NCBI GenBank assembly: GCA_019448215.1
Contig: CP080408.1
Location: 806,001 to 870,000 of the forward strand
Source of the DNA: Thalassovita mediterranea
GTDB taxonomy: Bacteria > Pseudomonadota > Alphaproteobacteria > Caulobacterales > Hyphomonadaceae
Direction: 5' to 3'
DNA length: 64,000 nt
In this document: in pieces, positions 1 to 9,139 of the stretch
Layout of the letters: the number at the start of each line of letters is the position of its first letter
How positions within the stretch are numbered: the stretch's first letter is position 1
Notes under the pieces: model-generated
What the model was told of the DNA's origin: nothing
Seen by the model: only the letters and a program-made list of their open reading frames with translations
The model's database searches: none
Position numbers and translations under genes: made by a program

Positions 1-2
1 TC

Positions 3-2528
3 GCCTATCGCCCGGCCCGCGTCCTGATGCAGGACTTCACCGGCGTTCCGGCTGTTGTTGACCTTGCTGCCATGCGCGACGCGGCCGAAAAGCTCGGCGC
101 CGATGCAGAGGCCATCAACCCGCTCGTTCCTGTCGATCTCGTCATCGACCACTCGGTCATGGTCGACTTCTTCGCCGGTCCGGACAGCTTCGAGAAGAAC
201 GTGAAGGTCGAGTATGAGCGCAATTTGGAGCGTTATGAGTTCCTGCGCTGGGGCTCCAAGGCCTTCCGCAATTTCCGCGTTGTCCCGCCGGGCACCGGCA
301 TCTGTCACCAGGTGAACCTCGAATATCTTGGCCAGACCGTCTGGACCAAGGAAGAAGACGGCGAGACGGTTGCCTATTTCGACACCTGCGTCGGTACCGA
401 CTCCCACACCACCATGATCAACGGCCTCGCCGTTCTCGGCTGGGGCGTTGGCGGTATCGAAGCTGAAGCAGCGATGCTCGGCCAGCCGGTGTCCATGCTG
501 ATCCCGGAAGTCGTCGGCTTTAAGCTGACCGGCAAGCTCGCAGAGGGCGCAACTGCGACCGACCTCGTGCTCACCGTCACCCAGATGCTGCGCAAGCACG
601 GCGTCGTCGGCAAGTTCGTCGAATTCTACGGCCCGGGCCTCGCAAACCTGACCCTCGAAGACGAAGCCACCATCTCCAACATGGCGCCAGAATATGGCGC
701 GACGTGCGGCTTCTTCCCGGTCGACGAAGAGACGATCCAGTACCTCTCTGACACGGGCCGTGACCCGGAACGCGTGAAGCTGGTCGAAGCCTATGCAAAG
801 GCACAAGGCTACTGGCGCCCGGAACAGAAAGACCCTGTCTATACCTCCACGCTCGAGCTTGATCTTGGCAGCGTCGTTCCATCGCTCGCTGGTCCAAAGC
901 GTCCGCAGGACCGCGTTCTGCTGACCGAGGCCGACAATGCCTTCCGTGACGCTCTCAGCGAGATCCGCGGCGGCAAGAAGGACCCTGACACGACGCCAAG
1001 ATCGGAAGGCGAATCCCGTTTCGTCGATGAGGGCGCACAGAACGTCTACACCGACCCCGAGGCCTATGGCGTCTCCATGCACGCGGTCGAAGGCACGGAC
1101 TTCCACATCCACGACGGCTCTGTCGTCATCGCAGCCATCACGTCCTGTACCAACACCTCAAACCCGTCGGTCATGCTGGCCGCTGGCCTTCTGGCCCGCA
1201 ACGCGCTTGAGAAGGGCCTTGGCCGCAAGCCTTGGGTGAAGACCTCTCTCGCACCGGGCTCCAAGGTGGTGACCGACTATCTTGAGCGCGCAGGCCTGCA
1301 GGACGACCTCGATGCGATGGGCTTCAACCTCGTTGGCTATGGCTGCACGACGTGTATCGGTAACTCCGGTCCGCTGCCGCCAGCCATCTCCAAGGCTGTG
1401 AACGAGAACGACCTCGTTGTCGGCTCCGTCCTCTCGGGCAACCGCAACTTTGAAGGCCGTATCAGCCAGGACGTGCGCGCGAACTATCTCGCTTCGCCGC
1501 CACTGGTTGTTGCCTATGCGATCGCTGGCTCCCTGCACGTGAACCTCACCAAGGATCCGCTCGGCAAGGACAAGGACGGCAATGACGTCTATCTCAAGGA
1601 CATCTGGCCATCCTCGAAAGAGATCGCCGAAGTCATGCGTGAAGCTGTGACGCCTGAGATGTTCTCTGAGCGCTATGGCAACGTGTTCGAAGGTGACGAG
1701 CACTGGCAGAACATCTCTGTCACCGGTTCGAAGACCTATTCCTGGCCGGAATCGACCTATGTGCAGAACCCGCCATACTTTGACGGCATGACGGTCGATC
1801 TCGACAAGGCAGAGGACGTCAAGGATGCCCGCATCCTCGGCCTCTTCGCTGACTCCATCACCACCGACCACATCTCGCCGGCTGGCGCGATCAAGCCGTC
1901 CAGCCCGGCTGGCCGCTACCTGCAGGAGCACGGTGTGGAAGTCACTGACTTCAACTCCTACGGCTCTCGCCGCGGTAACCACGAAGTCATGATGCGCGGC
2001 ACCTTTGCCAATATCCGCATCAAGAACCAGATGGTTCCGGGTGTCGAAGGCGGCGTGACGATCCATCATCCGTCTGGCGAGCAGATGGCCATCTACGATG
2101 CCGCCATGAAGTACCAGAAAGACGGCAAGCAACTCGTCGTCTTCGCTGGCAAGGAATACGGCACCGGCTCTTCGCGTGACTGGGCGGCGAAGGGCACGAT
2201 CCTTCTCGGCGTTCAGGCTGTTGTCGCAGAGAGCTTCGAGCGTATTCACCGCTCCAACCTCATCGGCATGGGCGTGCTCCCACTGCAGTTCAAGGACGGT
2301 CAGTCCTGGCAGGCGCTGGGTCTTGATGGCTCTGAGGAAGTCAGCATTTCGGGCATCAGCGACATCAGCCCGCGTCAGGACATCGACGTCACCATCAAGA
2401 AGGCAGACGGCTCCACCCAGACCGTCTCCACGCTGGTGCGCATCGATACCGAGAACGAGCTCGACTACTACCGCAATGGCGGCATCCTGCACTATGTGCT
2501 GCGTAATCTCGCCCGCGAAGCTGCGTAA
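3..2528 (+). CDS. acnA: Aconitate hydratase A (5' end outside window)
   Basis: TCA-cycle enzyme interconverting citrate and isocitrate via cis-aconitate in the cytosol. The frame is already open at the window edge ([14 protein letters not shown] from nt 3), so roughly the first 55-60 residues are missing; 841 residues are visible against about 890-900 for the family. All three [4Fe-4S] ligand cysteines are present: one in SCTN (codon 1146-1148) and two in GCTTCIG (codons 1344-1346 and 1353-1355). The C-terminal swivel domain begins near nt 1830 ([13 protein letters not shown]) and carries [13 protein letters not shown] perfect hairpin starts 26 bases after the stop. The identification is secure; only the start is unseen. 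Confidence 0.97.
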   Translation, partial: AYRPARVLMQDFTGVPAVVDLAAMRDAAEKLGADAEAINPLVPVDLVIDHSVMVDFFAGPDSFEKNVKVEYERNLERYEFLRWGSKAFRNFRVVPPGTGICHQVNLEYLGQTVWTKEEDGETVAYFDTCVGTDSHTTMINGLAVLGWGVGGIEAEAAMLGQPVSMLIPEVVGFKLTGKLAEGATATDLVLTVTQMLRKHGVVGKFVEFYGPGLANLTLEDEATISNMAPEYGATCGFFPVDEETIQYLSDTGRDPERVKLVEAYAKAQGYWRPEQKDPVYTSTLELDLGSVVPSLAGPKRPQDRVLLTEADNAFRDALSEIRGGKKDPDTTPRSEGESRFVDEGAQNVYTDPEAYGVSMHAVEGTDFHIHDGSVVIAAITSCTNTSNPSVMLAAGLLARNALEKGLGRKPWVKTSLAPGSKVVTDYLERAGLQDDLDAMGFNLVGYGCTTCIGNSGPLPPAISKAVNENDLVVGSVLSGNRNFEGRISQDVRANYLASPPLVVAYAIAGSLHVNLTKDPLGKDKDGNDVYLKDIWPSSKEIAEVMREAVTPEMFSERYGNVFEGDEHWQNISVTGSKTYSWPESTYVQNPPYFDGMTVDLDKAEDVKDARILGLFADSITTDHISPAGAIKPSSPAGRYLQEHGVEVTDFNSYGSRRGNHEVMMRGTFANIRIKNQMVPGVEGGVTIHHPSGEQMAIYDAAMKYQKDGKQLVVFAGKEYGTGSSRDWAAKGTILLGVQAVVAESFERIHRSNLIGMGVLPLQFKDGQSWQALGLDGSEEVSISGISDISPRQDIDVTIKKADGSTQTVSTLVRIDTENELDYYRNGGILHYVLRNLAREAA

Positions 2529-2553
2529 ACGCGTGTAGAAAGCAAGTAAAAAC

Positions 2554-2587
2554 AAGGTGCCGCTCTTTGGAAGAAGGGCGGCACCTT
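2554..2587 (+). terminator. Hairpin terminator after acnA
   Basis: Perfect 10-bp stem AAGGTGCCGC / GCGGCACCTT (2554-2563 with 2578-2587) around a 14-nt loop. The T-run is weak (CATTT). Its position directly behind acnA also argues against any start of the next gene at 2557, which would lie inside the stem. Confidence 0.7.
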
Positions 2588-2643
2588 CATTTCACGCCTT
2601 AGTGAATTCAATTTCATCCCGTCTGGCGGTAAGTGCGCTTTCC

Positions 2644-3318
2644 ATGAGACCGATCAACAAGATTTTCGCCGTTCCGGCCCTGATCTTCAGCTGCAGCGCA
2701 GGCGCGGCATCCGCCGAGACGCCGGTGCTGGTGGAACTGTTTGCCTCAAATAATTGTCAGGTCTGCCCGCAAGCCTATGACACGCTTCGCGAGATCGAGA
2801 GCGAGCGCGGCGACGATGTTCTCATCCTGACCTGGGCGGTCGATTATTGGGACTATCTTGGAGAGCCTGACCCGTTGGCGCTTCCAGCGGCCGCTGCACG
2901 TCAGACCGCCTATGCAGAGCGCTTTGGCCTGCGCGGGCCCTACACCCCGCAATCGGTCTACAATGGCGAAAAGGAATGCCCGGCGACGCGCAAGGCGACA
3001 GTCGAGGCAAACATCGACAGCCAGAAATCGGTCAACACGCCCTATGAGATCGAGATCAGGGCGATTTCCGAAAACCGCTTCACGCTGAGCGGAAGCGTGC
3101 CTTCGCCTGCGCAAGTCCAGCTTGTCGAATATGCGCGCGATGAGGCGCGGGGCGGCGACATGGTCAATCCGGTGATCGAAGCACGCTCACTTGGTCTCTG
3201 GTCTGGTGGAAGCGTCACCTACGCCTATACATGCGAAAGCAACTGCGCGCTGATTGTACAGGCGCGCGATTTCGGGCATGTCTATGCAGCGCAGGCGCTG
3301 GATGAGAGCGCGGGTTAG
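2644..3318 (+). CDS. Exported DUF1223 thioredoxin-fold protein
   Basis: A 224-residue DUF1223 family protein. The reading frame is open from 2557, but that start lies in the acnA terminator; the ATG at 2644 gives a normal signal peptide (MRPINKIFAVPALIFSC, cleavage near ASAE), so the mature protein is probably periplasmic. The segment VELFASNNCQVCPQAYDTL places a CxxC pair where thioredoxin-like proteins have their redox site, and a second Cys pair (TCESNC) lies near the C-terminus. DUF1223 has no settled function; a thiol-redox role is inferred. A GC-rich hairpin (3308-3326) overlaps the stop and separates it from convergent phaR. Confidence 0.85.
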   Translation: MRPINKIFAVPALIFSCSAGAASAETPVLVELFASNNCQVCPQAYDTLREIESERGDDVLILTWAVDYWDYLGEPDPLALPAAAARQTAYAERFGLRGPYTPQSVYNGEKECPATRKATVEANIDSQKSVNTPYEIEIRAISENRFTLSGSVPSPAQVQLVEYARDEARGGDMVNPVIEARSLGLWSGGSVTYAYTCESNCALIVQARDFGHVYAAQALDESAG

Positions 3319-3344
3319 GCCCGCGCCCCTAAAACAGACCTATC

Positions 3345-3959
3345 TCAGGATTTCGACGACAGTGAATCGAGCTGCTTCTGCATCAGCTCCATCTGCGCCT
3401 TGAGCGCGGACATGGCGTCGTCGCGGGCCTCGGACGTTTCCTGCTTGCTTGCGCTGGACCGCGGAGCCTTCTCAGCCTCGCTCTGACGCGGGCCAGCCGC
3501 TGCGCCCGCAGCGCCCGGCACGGCGAACATCTTCATCGCCTGCTCGAACATCTCCATGTTGCGGCGGGTCTGGGTCTCGAAGAAGGCCATCGGATGGGCA
3601 CCGCCCATCGCTTTTTTCCAGCGCTCCTGGCTCTCGGCAAAGCTGTTCATGCTCATGTCCAGCCAGGCTGGCAGCATGTTTTGTGCACCGCCCCCATAGA
3701 AGCCGATCAGCTGGCGCAGGAAGGAGAGTGGCAGGGCGCCGTCGCCCTTGTTCTCTTTCTCGAAAATGATCTGGGTCAGGACCGAACGGGTGAGGTCTTC
3801 GCCCGATTTTGCGTCGCGGACTTCGAAGTCTACTTCGCGCCGCACAAGATCTGCGAGGTGATCGAGCGTCACATAGGATGAGGTTGATGTGTCATAGAGA
3901 CGCCGGTTGGCGTACTTCTTGATGATGACTGTTTCACCAGTCCCGTTTGCCTTGGTCAT
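3345..3959 (-). CDS. phaR: Polyhydroxyalkanoate synthesis repressor PhaR
   Basis: DNA- and PHB-binding repressor that controls phasin and PHB genes; 204 residues. The N-terminal PHB/PHA accumulation regulator domain (about residues 10-72) contains the signature IKKYANRRLYDTSTSSYVTL; a second PHB_acc segment (about 75-130) includes LPLSFLRQLIGFYGG. The C-terminus ends in a predicted coiled coil (ALKAQMELMQKQLDSLSS). It is divergent from phbB across 174 bp, the usual arrangement for a regulator of PHB synthesis. Closely related alphaproteobacterial PhaR proteins bind TGC-rich palindromes, and one lies just before phbB. Confidence 0.93.
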   Translation of the reverse strand: MTKANGTGETVIIKKYANRRLYDTSTSSYVTLDHLADLVRREVDFEVRDAKSGEDLTRSVLTQIIFEKENKGDGALPLSFLRQLIGFYGGGAQNMLPAWLDMSMNSFAESQERWKKAMGGAHPMAFFETQTRRNMEMFEQAMKMFAVPGAAGAAAGPRQSEAEKAPRSSASKQETSEARDDAMSALKAQMELMQKQLDSLSSKS

Positions 3960-4080
3960 TTCATGCCCTTCAATTCGCCCTCGGGAGCGATTCTTATCGT
4001 GATTTCAGCCTAGGATGGCATGAAATAGCGAGACTTTCAAAATCATACGTCCGGCTTATACAGGGCCCAGCTTACAACAA

Positions 4081-4115
4081 GTTGAGCAGACGCAACAAAA
4101 TTTTTTGCTGCGCAA
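4081..4115. promoter_or_regulatory. Candidate PhaR operator upstream of phbB
   Basis: The phaR-phbB intergenic region contains TTGC-TGC-GCAA (4105-4115), an exact palindrome around a 3-nt centre, and a looser GTTG...CAAC dyad at 4081-4096. PhaR operators in Paracoccus and Rhodobacter are TGC/GCA-rich dyads. The match is by eye and the assignment is inference. Confidence 0.35.
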
Positions 4116-4133
4116 CACGCCTGGAGGAGAGAT

Positions 4134-4859
4134 ATGGCAAAAGTCGCACTGGTTACCGGTGGCACGAGGGGGATTGGACGCGCGATCAGCGAGCGGTTGA
4201 AAGCCGACGGCTTCGCAGTCGCAGCAAACTTTGCTGGCAATGAGGAAGCTGCCCGCCAATGCGAGGCAGACCTCGGCATCAAATGCTACAAGTTCGACGT
4301 CGCAAGCTTTGAGAGCACGCAAGAAGGCCTCAAGCAGATCGAGAGCGAACTTGGACCTGTCGATGTTGTCGTCAACAATGCGGGCATCACGCGCGATGCG
4401 CCGTTCCACAAGATGACGCTCGAGCAGTGGAATGAGGTCATCAGCGTTGACCTGACCTCTGCCTTCAACGTGACCCGTCAGGTCTGGGACGGCATGCGTG
4501 AGCGCAATTGGGGCCGCATCATCAACATCTCGTCGATCAACGGCCAGAAGGGTCAGTTCGGTCAGGCGAACTATTCAGCTGCCAAGGCGGGCCTGATCGG
4601 CTTCACCAAGGCGCTGGCACAGGAAGGCGCCAAGAAGGGCATCACCGTAAACGTGGTCGCCCCTGGCTATATCGACACGGACATGGTCCGCGCTGTGCCG
4701 GAGAAGGTGCTGGAAAGCATCATCGGCACCATCCCGGTTGGCCGTCTCGGCAAGGCAGAGGAGATCGCATCCATGTGTTCTTACCTCTCCAAGGATGAAG
4801 CCGCCTTCATCACTGGCGCCACCATGACAGTGAACGGCGCGCAGTACATCGCTGGCTAG
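4134..4859 (+). CDS. phbB: Acetoacetyl-CoA reductase
   Basis: NADPH-dependent reduction of acetoacetyl-CoA to (R)-3-hydroxybutyryl-CoA, the monomer for PHB; 241 residues, normal length. Classical SDR fold: TGGTRGIG cofactor loop (residues 8-15), NNAG near residue 82, and catalytic Ser-Tyr-Lys in SSINGQKGQFGQANYSAAKAG (split as SSINGQ, then YSAAK). NVVAPGYIDTDMV follows as in PhbB/FabG. A strong Shine-Dalgarno GGAGGAGA (4123-4130) sets the start. Divergence from phaR favours PhbB over FabG. No phbA thiolase is adjacent. The last codons overlap the next gene tail-to-tail through a shared CTAG. Confidence 0.9.
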   Translation: MAKVALVTGGTRGIGRAISERLKADGFAVAANFAGNEEAARQCEADLGIKCYKFDVASFESTQEGLKQIESELGPVDVVVNNAGITRDAPFHKMTLEQWNEVISVDLTSAFNVTRQVWDGMRERNWGRIINISSINGQKGQFGQANYSAAKAGLIGFTKALAQEGAKKGITVNVVAPGYIDTDMVRAVPEKVLESIIGTIPVGRLGKAEEIASMCSYLSKDEAAFITGATMTVNGAQYIAG

Positions 4860-5635
4860 TCTGCCGAAGACTGGCTCTCGAAATGGAGCGGGTGGACGAG
4901 ATCAAGGCGTCCACCCGACACCCAGCCCCGAAACTCCCCCACTGTTCCAGCTGGCAGGTCGCAAAGGCGTTCAGCGCCCCTTGCGATGTCGATGACCAGT
5001 GCGCGGCCCATTGTTGAGCGGGCGCAAGCCGGCGGGTCGCCATAGGTCTCTGCGGGGATCGGGGCCTCGCCGCCAAGCTCTGTCAGAACAATGAGAAAGC
5101 CGCGTGTTTCTGCATCTATCGCGGAGGCCCGCAAAGGCAGGTAGGCCGCCTCGTCCCACAAGCCTGCACGCGCGCTACGCGCGGCACGTTCGGCCTCCAC
5201 CAGCGCTTCACTGCCTGCTGACGTGTCCGGATAGATTCGAAGGCGCGCGCCGCCCCGGCGCAGCATCTCCTCATTCACCCAGAAATCCGGCCCTTTGGCA
5301 TCAGTGGTTTCGACATGTGCCAGCGCCCGGTCATAGCGGTCCCGCGTCAGGCCAGGATAATAGAGGCGGACCTCACGCCCCATGACCATGTCCTCGAGCA
5401 TGCGCGAGGCCTTTTCTGCGAAGGGGTCCGGGTCGTTATCACGCCAGTTCATCGCCGGGGCTTCGAGACCGACAAGGCGGACGCTCTGGCCGGTATCGAG
5501 GACGAGTGCATCGCCGTCGATGATGCGCACCACGCGGCCGCGCTCGCCGGGCTCCATCTCAGATAGCGGGCCCGCCTTGCCGCAGGCCGTGACCATGATG
5601 AGGGCAAATGCCCACGCCGCCAGTCCTTTCCGCAT
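4856..5635 (-). CDS. Thermonuclease-like (SNase fold) lipoprotein
   Basis: 259-residue exported protein with a staphylococcal-nuclease-like domain at about residues 28-150. The ATG at 5635 gives a lipoprotein signal ending in LIMVTAC, so membrane anchoring is likely; an upstream in-frame start (5659) would spoil the signal. SNase hallmarks seen: VVRIIDGDALVL, RLVGLEAPA, DRYDRALAHV. Nucleases of this family read G-I-D-x-P-E at the second motif; here the catalytic glutamate position is alanine (LEAPA), so activity is doubtful. The C-terminal 100 residues resemble nothing I recognise. The stop shares CTAG with phbB. Confidence 0.75.
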   Translation of the reverse strand: MRKGLAAWAFALIMVTACGKAGPLSEMEPGERGRVVRIIDGDALVLDTGQSVRLVGLEAPAMNWRDNDPDPFAEKASRMLEDMVMGREVRLYYPGLTRDRYDRALAHVETTDAKGPDFWVNEEMLRRGGARLRIYPDTSAGSEALVEAERAARSARAGLWDEAAYLPLRASAIDAETRGFLIVLTELGGEAPIPAETYGDPPACARSTMGRALVIDIARGAERLCDLPAGTVGEFRGWVSGGRLDLVHPLHFESQSSAD

Positions 5636-5684
5636 CGCCACCCCTTCTAACCCATCCAAAAACGCGTTATCGCCGATCGTGCGC

Positions 5685-5761
5685 GTCCTCGTAGCTCAGC
5701 AGGATAGAGCAACAGATTCCTAATCTGTAGGTCACAGGTTCGAATCCTGTCGGGGACGCCA
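5685..5761 (+). tRNA. tRNA-Arg (CCT anticodon)
   Basis: Complete cloverleaf: acceptor GTCCTCG/CGGGGAC, anticodon arm ACAGA-TTCCTAA-TCTGT giving anticodon CCT, T arm with GGTTCGAATCC, and encoded CCA (5759-5761). It reads AGG codons. Confidence 0.96.
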
Positions 5762-5804
5762 ATTTATCGCGCGAAATCTGAGGTATTTGCTACGTCGAGC
5801 TGCC

Positions 5805-7040
5805 TTAAGTGACGGCAGCGCGTTCGCGGTATTCTTCCTTGTCCCAGCTCTCGGTCTCCAGGATTTCCGCCAGCGCATCCATTGCGTCCCAGACGTCGAT
5901 GAAGCGCAGGAAGAGCGGCGAGAGGCCGAAGCGGATCGTGTCGGGCGCGCGGAAATCAGCGAGAATATTTCGGGCCGCGAGCGCGCGGACAATCTCGTGC
6001 GCATGTGGGTGGCTGAAGCTGACATGGCCGCCGCGATCCTTGCCCTGGATCGGCGAGCCGACCGTCAGGCCGATGTCGCGCGCCCGTGTGGTCACAAGAT
6101 CACCCAACACCCGCGCCTTGGCAGCCACGAGCGAAATATCCAGCGCTTCGAATGCTTCCAGCGCGCCCGAAAGCGCCGCAAGGGACAGGATGGGTGGGGT
6201 ACCATTGGCAAAGCGGGTAATGTCGCCAGCCGGGGTGTATTCCGGGTCGAAAGTGAAGGGGCTCGCATGCCCCATCCAGCCCGGCATCGGGCTTTCGAGT
6301 TTCTCGATCAGGTCTTTTTCGACATAGAGGAATGACGGCGCACCCGGCCCACCATTGAGGTATTTATAGGTGCAACCCGTGCCGAGCTTGGCGCCGGCCT
6401 TGTTGAGCGCGACCTCAATGACGCCTGTCGCGTGGCTAAGGTCCCAGATGATGAGACCGCCCACTTTACTCGCCAGCTTCTCCTCAGCGGCCATGTCGCG
6501 GCGCTCGGCATTGCGGTAGTTCACGAGGCTGCGGATCAGGATGCCGCCCGTTTCCTGCATTGCCGCGATGCCCGTGCCCGCCTCGACCCGCCGGAAATCC
6601 GCGCCCTGAAGCGTCGACAGGGCTTCGGTGATGTACTGGTCGGTCGGAAACTCGTCTTCCTCGATGATGAGGGTGGTGGATGCTGAGAGGCCCGCCGAAA
6701 GCGCCGCCGAGGCAAGCTTGAAGATATTCGCCGAAACGCTGTCAGCGATCATGACTTCCTGCTGGCGTGCACCGACAAGGCGCGCGAGCTGCGCACCTGT
6801 CGTCTTGGCCAGGGTGAACCAGCCTGCGCTATTCCATGAGCGCACCAGCCCCCGGCGCCAGTCATACTTGGCTGACTGGTTGAGCGCATCGAGCGCATTG
6901 TGCGTGGCCGGGCCGAGCGAATGACCGACGAGATAGATGAGGCCGCCCTCCAGGTCGAAAGCCTCGCGCGCATGGGCGAGGATATCGTGCCGGTCGATGG
7001 CAATGGCGCTATCGCGGCTGGAGGGGCAATTATAGATCAT
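5805..7040 (-). CDS. kynU: Kynureninase
   Basis: PLP enzyme hydrolysing kynurenine (or 3-hydroxykynurenine) to anthranilate and alanine. Family hallmarks: EEDEFPTDQYITE, the PLP-binding region GLIIWDLSHATGVIEV, and the Schiff-base lysine in GCTYKYLNGGPGAP. From the ATG at 7040 the protein is 411 residues, the usual size; the frame stays open further and an ATG at 7082 (425 aa) is possible. Neither has a clear Shine-Dalgarno. It is divergent from a secreted alpha/beta hydrolase whose fold resembles arylformamidases, the preceding step of tryptophan degradation. No kynA or kynB is visible. Confidence 0.9.
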   Translation of the reverse strand: MIYNCPSSRDSAIAIDRHDILAHAREAFDLEGGLIYLVGHSLGPATHNALDALNQSAKYDWRRGLVRSWNSAGWFTLAKTTGAQLARLVGARQQEVMIADSVSANIFKLASAALSAGLSASTTLIIEEDEFPTDQYITEALSTLQGADFRRVEAGTGIAAMQETGGILIRSLVNYRNAERRDMAAEEKLASKVGGLIIWDLSHATGVIEVALNKAGAKLGTGCTYKYLNGGPGAPSFLYVEKDLIEKLESPMPGWMGHASPFTFDPEYTPAGDITRFANGTPPILSLAALSGALEAFEALDISLVAAKARVLGDLVTTRARDIGLTVGSPIQGKDRGGHVSFSHPHAHEIVRALAARNILADFRAPDTIRFGLSPLFLRFIDVWDAMDALAEILETESWDKEEYRERAAVT

Positions 7041-7133
7041 CAGCTCATTAACCCTTATGGGCGCATTCGGTTCTCTTGCCATTGCGCGGCTTGGCGGGCA
7101 GATCAATGGAGATTCAGCTGTTGGAGCAAGCCT

Positions 7134-8120
7134 TTGCGTATTCAATCCCAGCTTTGCGCAGCTGCGCTCCTGCTCGCCGCTTGCGCCGGCGAAACACACT
7201 CAGCTGAGACAGGGCCGACTGTCGCAGGCGACGGTGCTGCAACAGACACTGCAGAGGCCGCGATGGCAGAAGATGCACTGATGAACTGGGGCGACCTCTT
7301 GGGCCGCCCGGCCCCGCAGCCTGATATGACTGTGACAACAGGTCCCGGCGCAACTGACCTCGTGGATGTCTGGCTACCAGAGGGCGAAGGGCCCTTCCCG
7401 ACGGTCCTGATGATCCATGGCGGCTGCTGGCAGAAGGAAATCGCGGACCGGACGCTGATGAACTATGCCGCAAGCGCCCTGCGCGATGAAGGCATGGCCG
7501 TCTGGAACATTGAGTATCGCGGCGTCGATGAGGCTGGCGGCGGTTATCCGGGGACATTCCTGGATGTGGCACGGGCCGTGGATGCCTTGGTAGAGCAAGG
7601 CCCAGCGCTCGGGCTCAATACGTCCAATGTCGTCGCGACGGGCCACTCGGCTGGCGGACACCTCGCCCTCTGGGCAGCGGCGCGGCCCAACATCTCTGAG
7701 AATAGCCCGCTCTTTAACGAGGCCCCCTTCGTACCGAAAGCTGTGGTGAATGTCGGCGGGCTCGCTGACCTCGAAGCCTCTGCCCCCGTCACGCAGTCAG
7801 GCTGCCTCGCCGACATTATGGACGTGCTGACCGGAGCGCCTTCAGATACCCGTGCTGACGTCTTCTCCGACACCTCACCAGCTGTGCTGCTACCGCTCGG
7901 CGTCCCGCAGGTCAGCGTGAATGGCACGCGCGACCGGATCGCGCCGCCGGAGCTTGGGCAGGGCTATACCGCGAAAGCGGCTGAGGCCGGTGACAGCGCG
8001 GAATATGTCGAGGTTCCCGGCGGCCATGTCGAGCTCGTCGCCCCGGGCACGCCTGCTTTCGACCGGCAGATTGAGATCCTGAAAAACCTGCTGGACCTTG
8101 ATGCCGAGGACGCCGAATAG
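7134..8120 (+). CDS. Exported alpha/beta hydrolase lipoprotein, esterase/formamidase-like
   Basis: 328-residue lipoprotein beginning at a TTG codon (7134) placed 7 nt after GGAG (7123-7126); this start gives a clean lipobox (ALLLAAC), while ATG starts further upstream would not. The hydrolase domain (about residues 70-325) has the oxyanion HGGCW and nucleophile elbow GHSAGG typical of the BD-FAE/hormone-sensitive-lipase-like group, DRIAPP near the acid, and GGHVEL with the likely catalytic His. Arylformamidases belong to this group and the divergent neighbour is kynureninase, but a membrane-anchored formamidase would be unusual, so a general carboxylesterase is equally possible. Confidence 0.75.
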   Translation: MRIQSQLCAAALLLAACAGETHSAETGPTVAGDGAATDTAEAAMAEDALMNWGDLLGRPAPQPDMTVTTGPGATDLVDVWLPEGEGPFPTVLMIHGGCWQKEIADRTLMNYAASALRDEGMAVWNIEYRGVDEAGGGYPGTFLDVARAVDALVEQGPALGLNTSNVVATGHSAGGHLALWAAARPNISENSPLFNEAPFVPKAVVNVGGLADLEASAPVTQSGCLADIMDVLTGAPSDTRADVFSDTSPAVLLPLGVPQVSVNGTRDRIAPPELGQGYTAKAAEAGDSAEYVEVPGGHVELVAPGTPAFDRQIEILKNLLDLDAEDAE

Positions 8121-8129
8121 AGCGTCCTC
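8106..8129 (+). terminator. Hairpin spanning the hydrolase stop codon
   Basis: GAGGACGC (8106-8113) pairs with GCGTCCTC (8122-8129) around the stop codon. There is no T-run, so its role as a terminator between the convergent genes is only possible. Confidence 0.35.
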
Positions 8130-8146
8130 CTGCACCAGTCTGGCAA

Positions 8147-9094
8147 TTACCGCATCACGTCTGGAAGATCGTTCGTGTCGGCTGGTTCGTGCTGGATGAT
8201 CACACGGGCCCCAAGCTCTGCGGCGCGGGCTTCGAACTCGGCCATGGAGGCGCGCGTCTGTTCAACATCGGTGTTGAAGGCTGGCACGCGCTCACCCTCG
8301 CGGCTTTCTTCGCGGTGATAGAGGTCACCGGTCAGGAAGACAGGCCCGGTTTCCGGCAGGTTCACCAGAAGTGAGGAATGGCCCGGCGTGTGACCCGGCG
8401 TTTCCATGATGATCACAGAGCCATCGCCGAAAACGTCGTGATTGTCGCCAATCGTCTCGCGCGTCAGGCCTTCAAAGGCCGGGAACTGGCTCTCTGACTG
8501 GCCCTCAGCTTCGCTTTCCGCGCCAGCATCCGGGAACATGAAGCCGTATTCGGTTTCATTGACGAGCCATGTCGTGGACGGGTCGATATCACCTGCCTGA
8601 CCGACATGATCGAAATGGCTGTGCGAGATGGCAACCATTTCCACGTCCGACATGCCAAGGCCCATTTCGATGAGCTGGTCGGAAATCGTCTTCTCAAGCG
8701 ATACGGTGAAAACGTCCTGTGTCTGCTCTCCGGCCTCAACCAGTTCACCCGGAAGACCGAGATCCCAGAGCAGGTCGCCGTCCGGGTGGCGGACTAGCCA
8801 GCACGTATCGGTGAAGGTGTCCGTCTGACCCGCATAATCGCCTTCGACCGAGAAGATGTTGAGATCGGAGACGTAGATCGTGCCGCAATCGAGCTTGATC
8901 AGCTGCAGCTCTTCAGCCGGTTCGGATGCCATCGTGTAGGCAGGCGTTTCGCCAGCAGCCGTGTCCATGTCGCCGGATACGTCGCCTTCGGCCGGAGCGG
9001 GCGGCGCGGTCTCATCCGCCGGTGCCTCTGTCGGAGAACAGGCGCTCATCGCCAGTGCGAGCGCGCCGAGTGAAACGAGTGGCAGTATTTTCAT
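8147..9094 (-). CDS. MBL-fold lipoprotein, AHL-lactonase-like
   Basis: 315-residue metallo-beta-lactamase-fold hydrolase with a lipoprotein signal (MKILPLVSLGALALAMSAC) and an acidic, Pro/Ala-rich linker up to about residue 55. The metal site is intact: HSHFDHVGQ (HxHxDH), a later GHTPGH and TGDLYH. The spacing and the CWLVRHPDGDLLWDLGLP segment are those of the N-acyl-homoserine-lactone lactonase (AttM/AhlD) branch. Substrate is not provable from sequence, and anchoring outside the cytoplasm is consistent with degrading external lactones. AGGGG about 11 nt before the ATG serves as the ribosome site. Confidence 0.8.
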   Translation of the reverse strand: MKILPLVSLGALALAMSACSPTEAPADETAPPAPAEGDVSGDMDTAAGETPAYTMASEPAEELQLIKLDCGTIYVSDLNIFSVEGDYAGQTDTFTDTCWLVRHPDGDLLWDLGLPGELVEAGEQTQDVFTVSLEKTISDQLIEMGLGMSDVEMVAISHSHFDHVGQAGDIDPSTTWLVNETEYGFMFPDAGAESEAEGQSESQFPAFEGLTRETIGDNHDVFGDGSVIIMETPGHTPGHSSLLVNLPETGPVFLTGDLYHREESREGERVPAFNTDVEQTRASMAEFEARAAELGARVIIQHEPADTNDLPDVMR

Positions 9095-9139
9095 TGATCG
9101 AAGTCCCCTGAGATCAGCCCTGTCGCCAATCTAGCCGGG

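Noticed and set aside
1158-2555. 465-codon open frame on the minus strand opposite acnA
   Set aside because: It lies wholly inside acnA, reads as an unrelated composition and is a typical antisense shadow of a high-GC gene.
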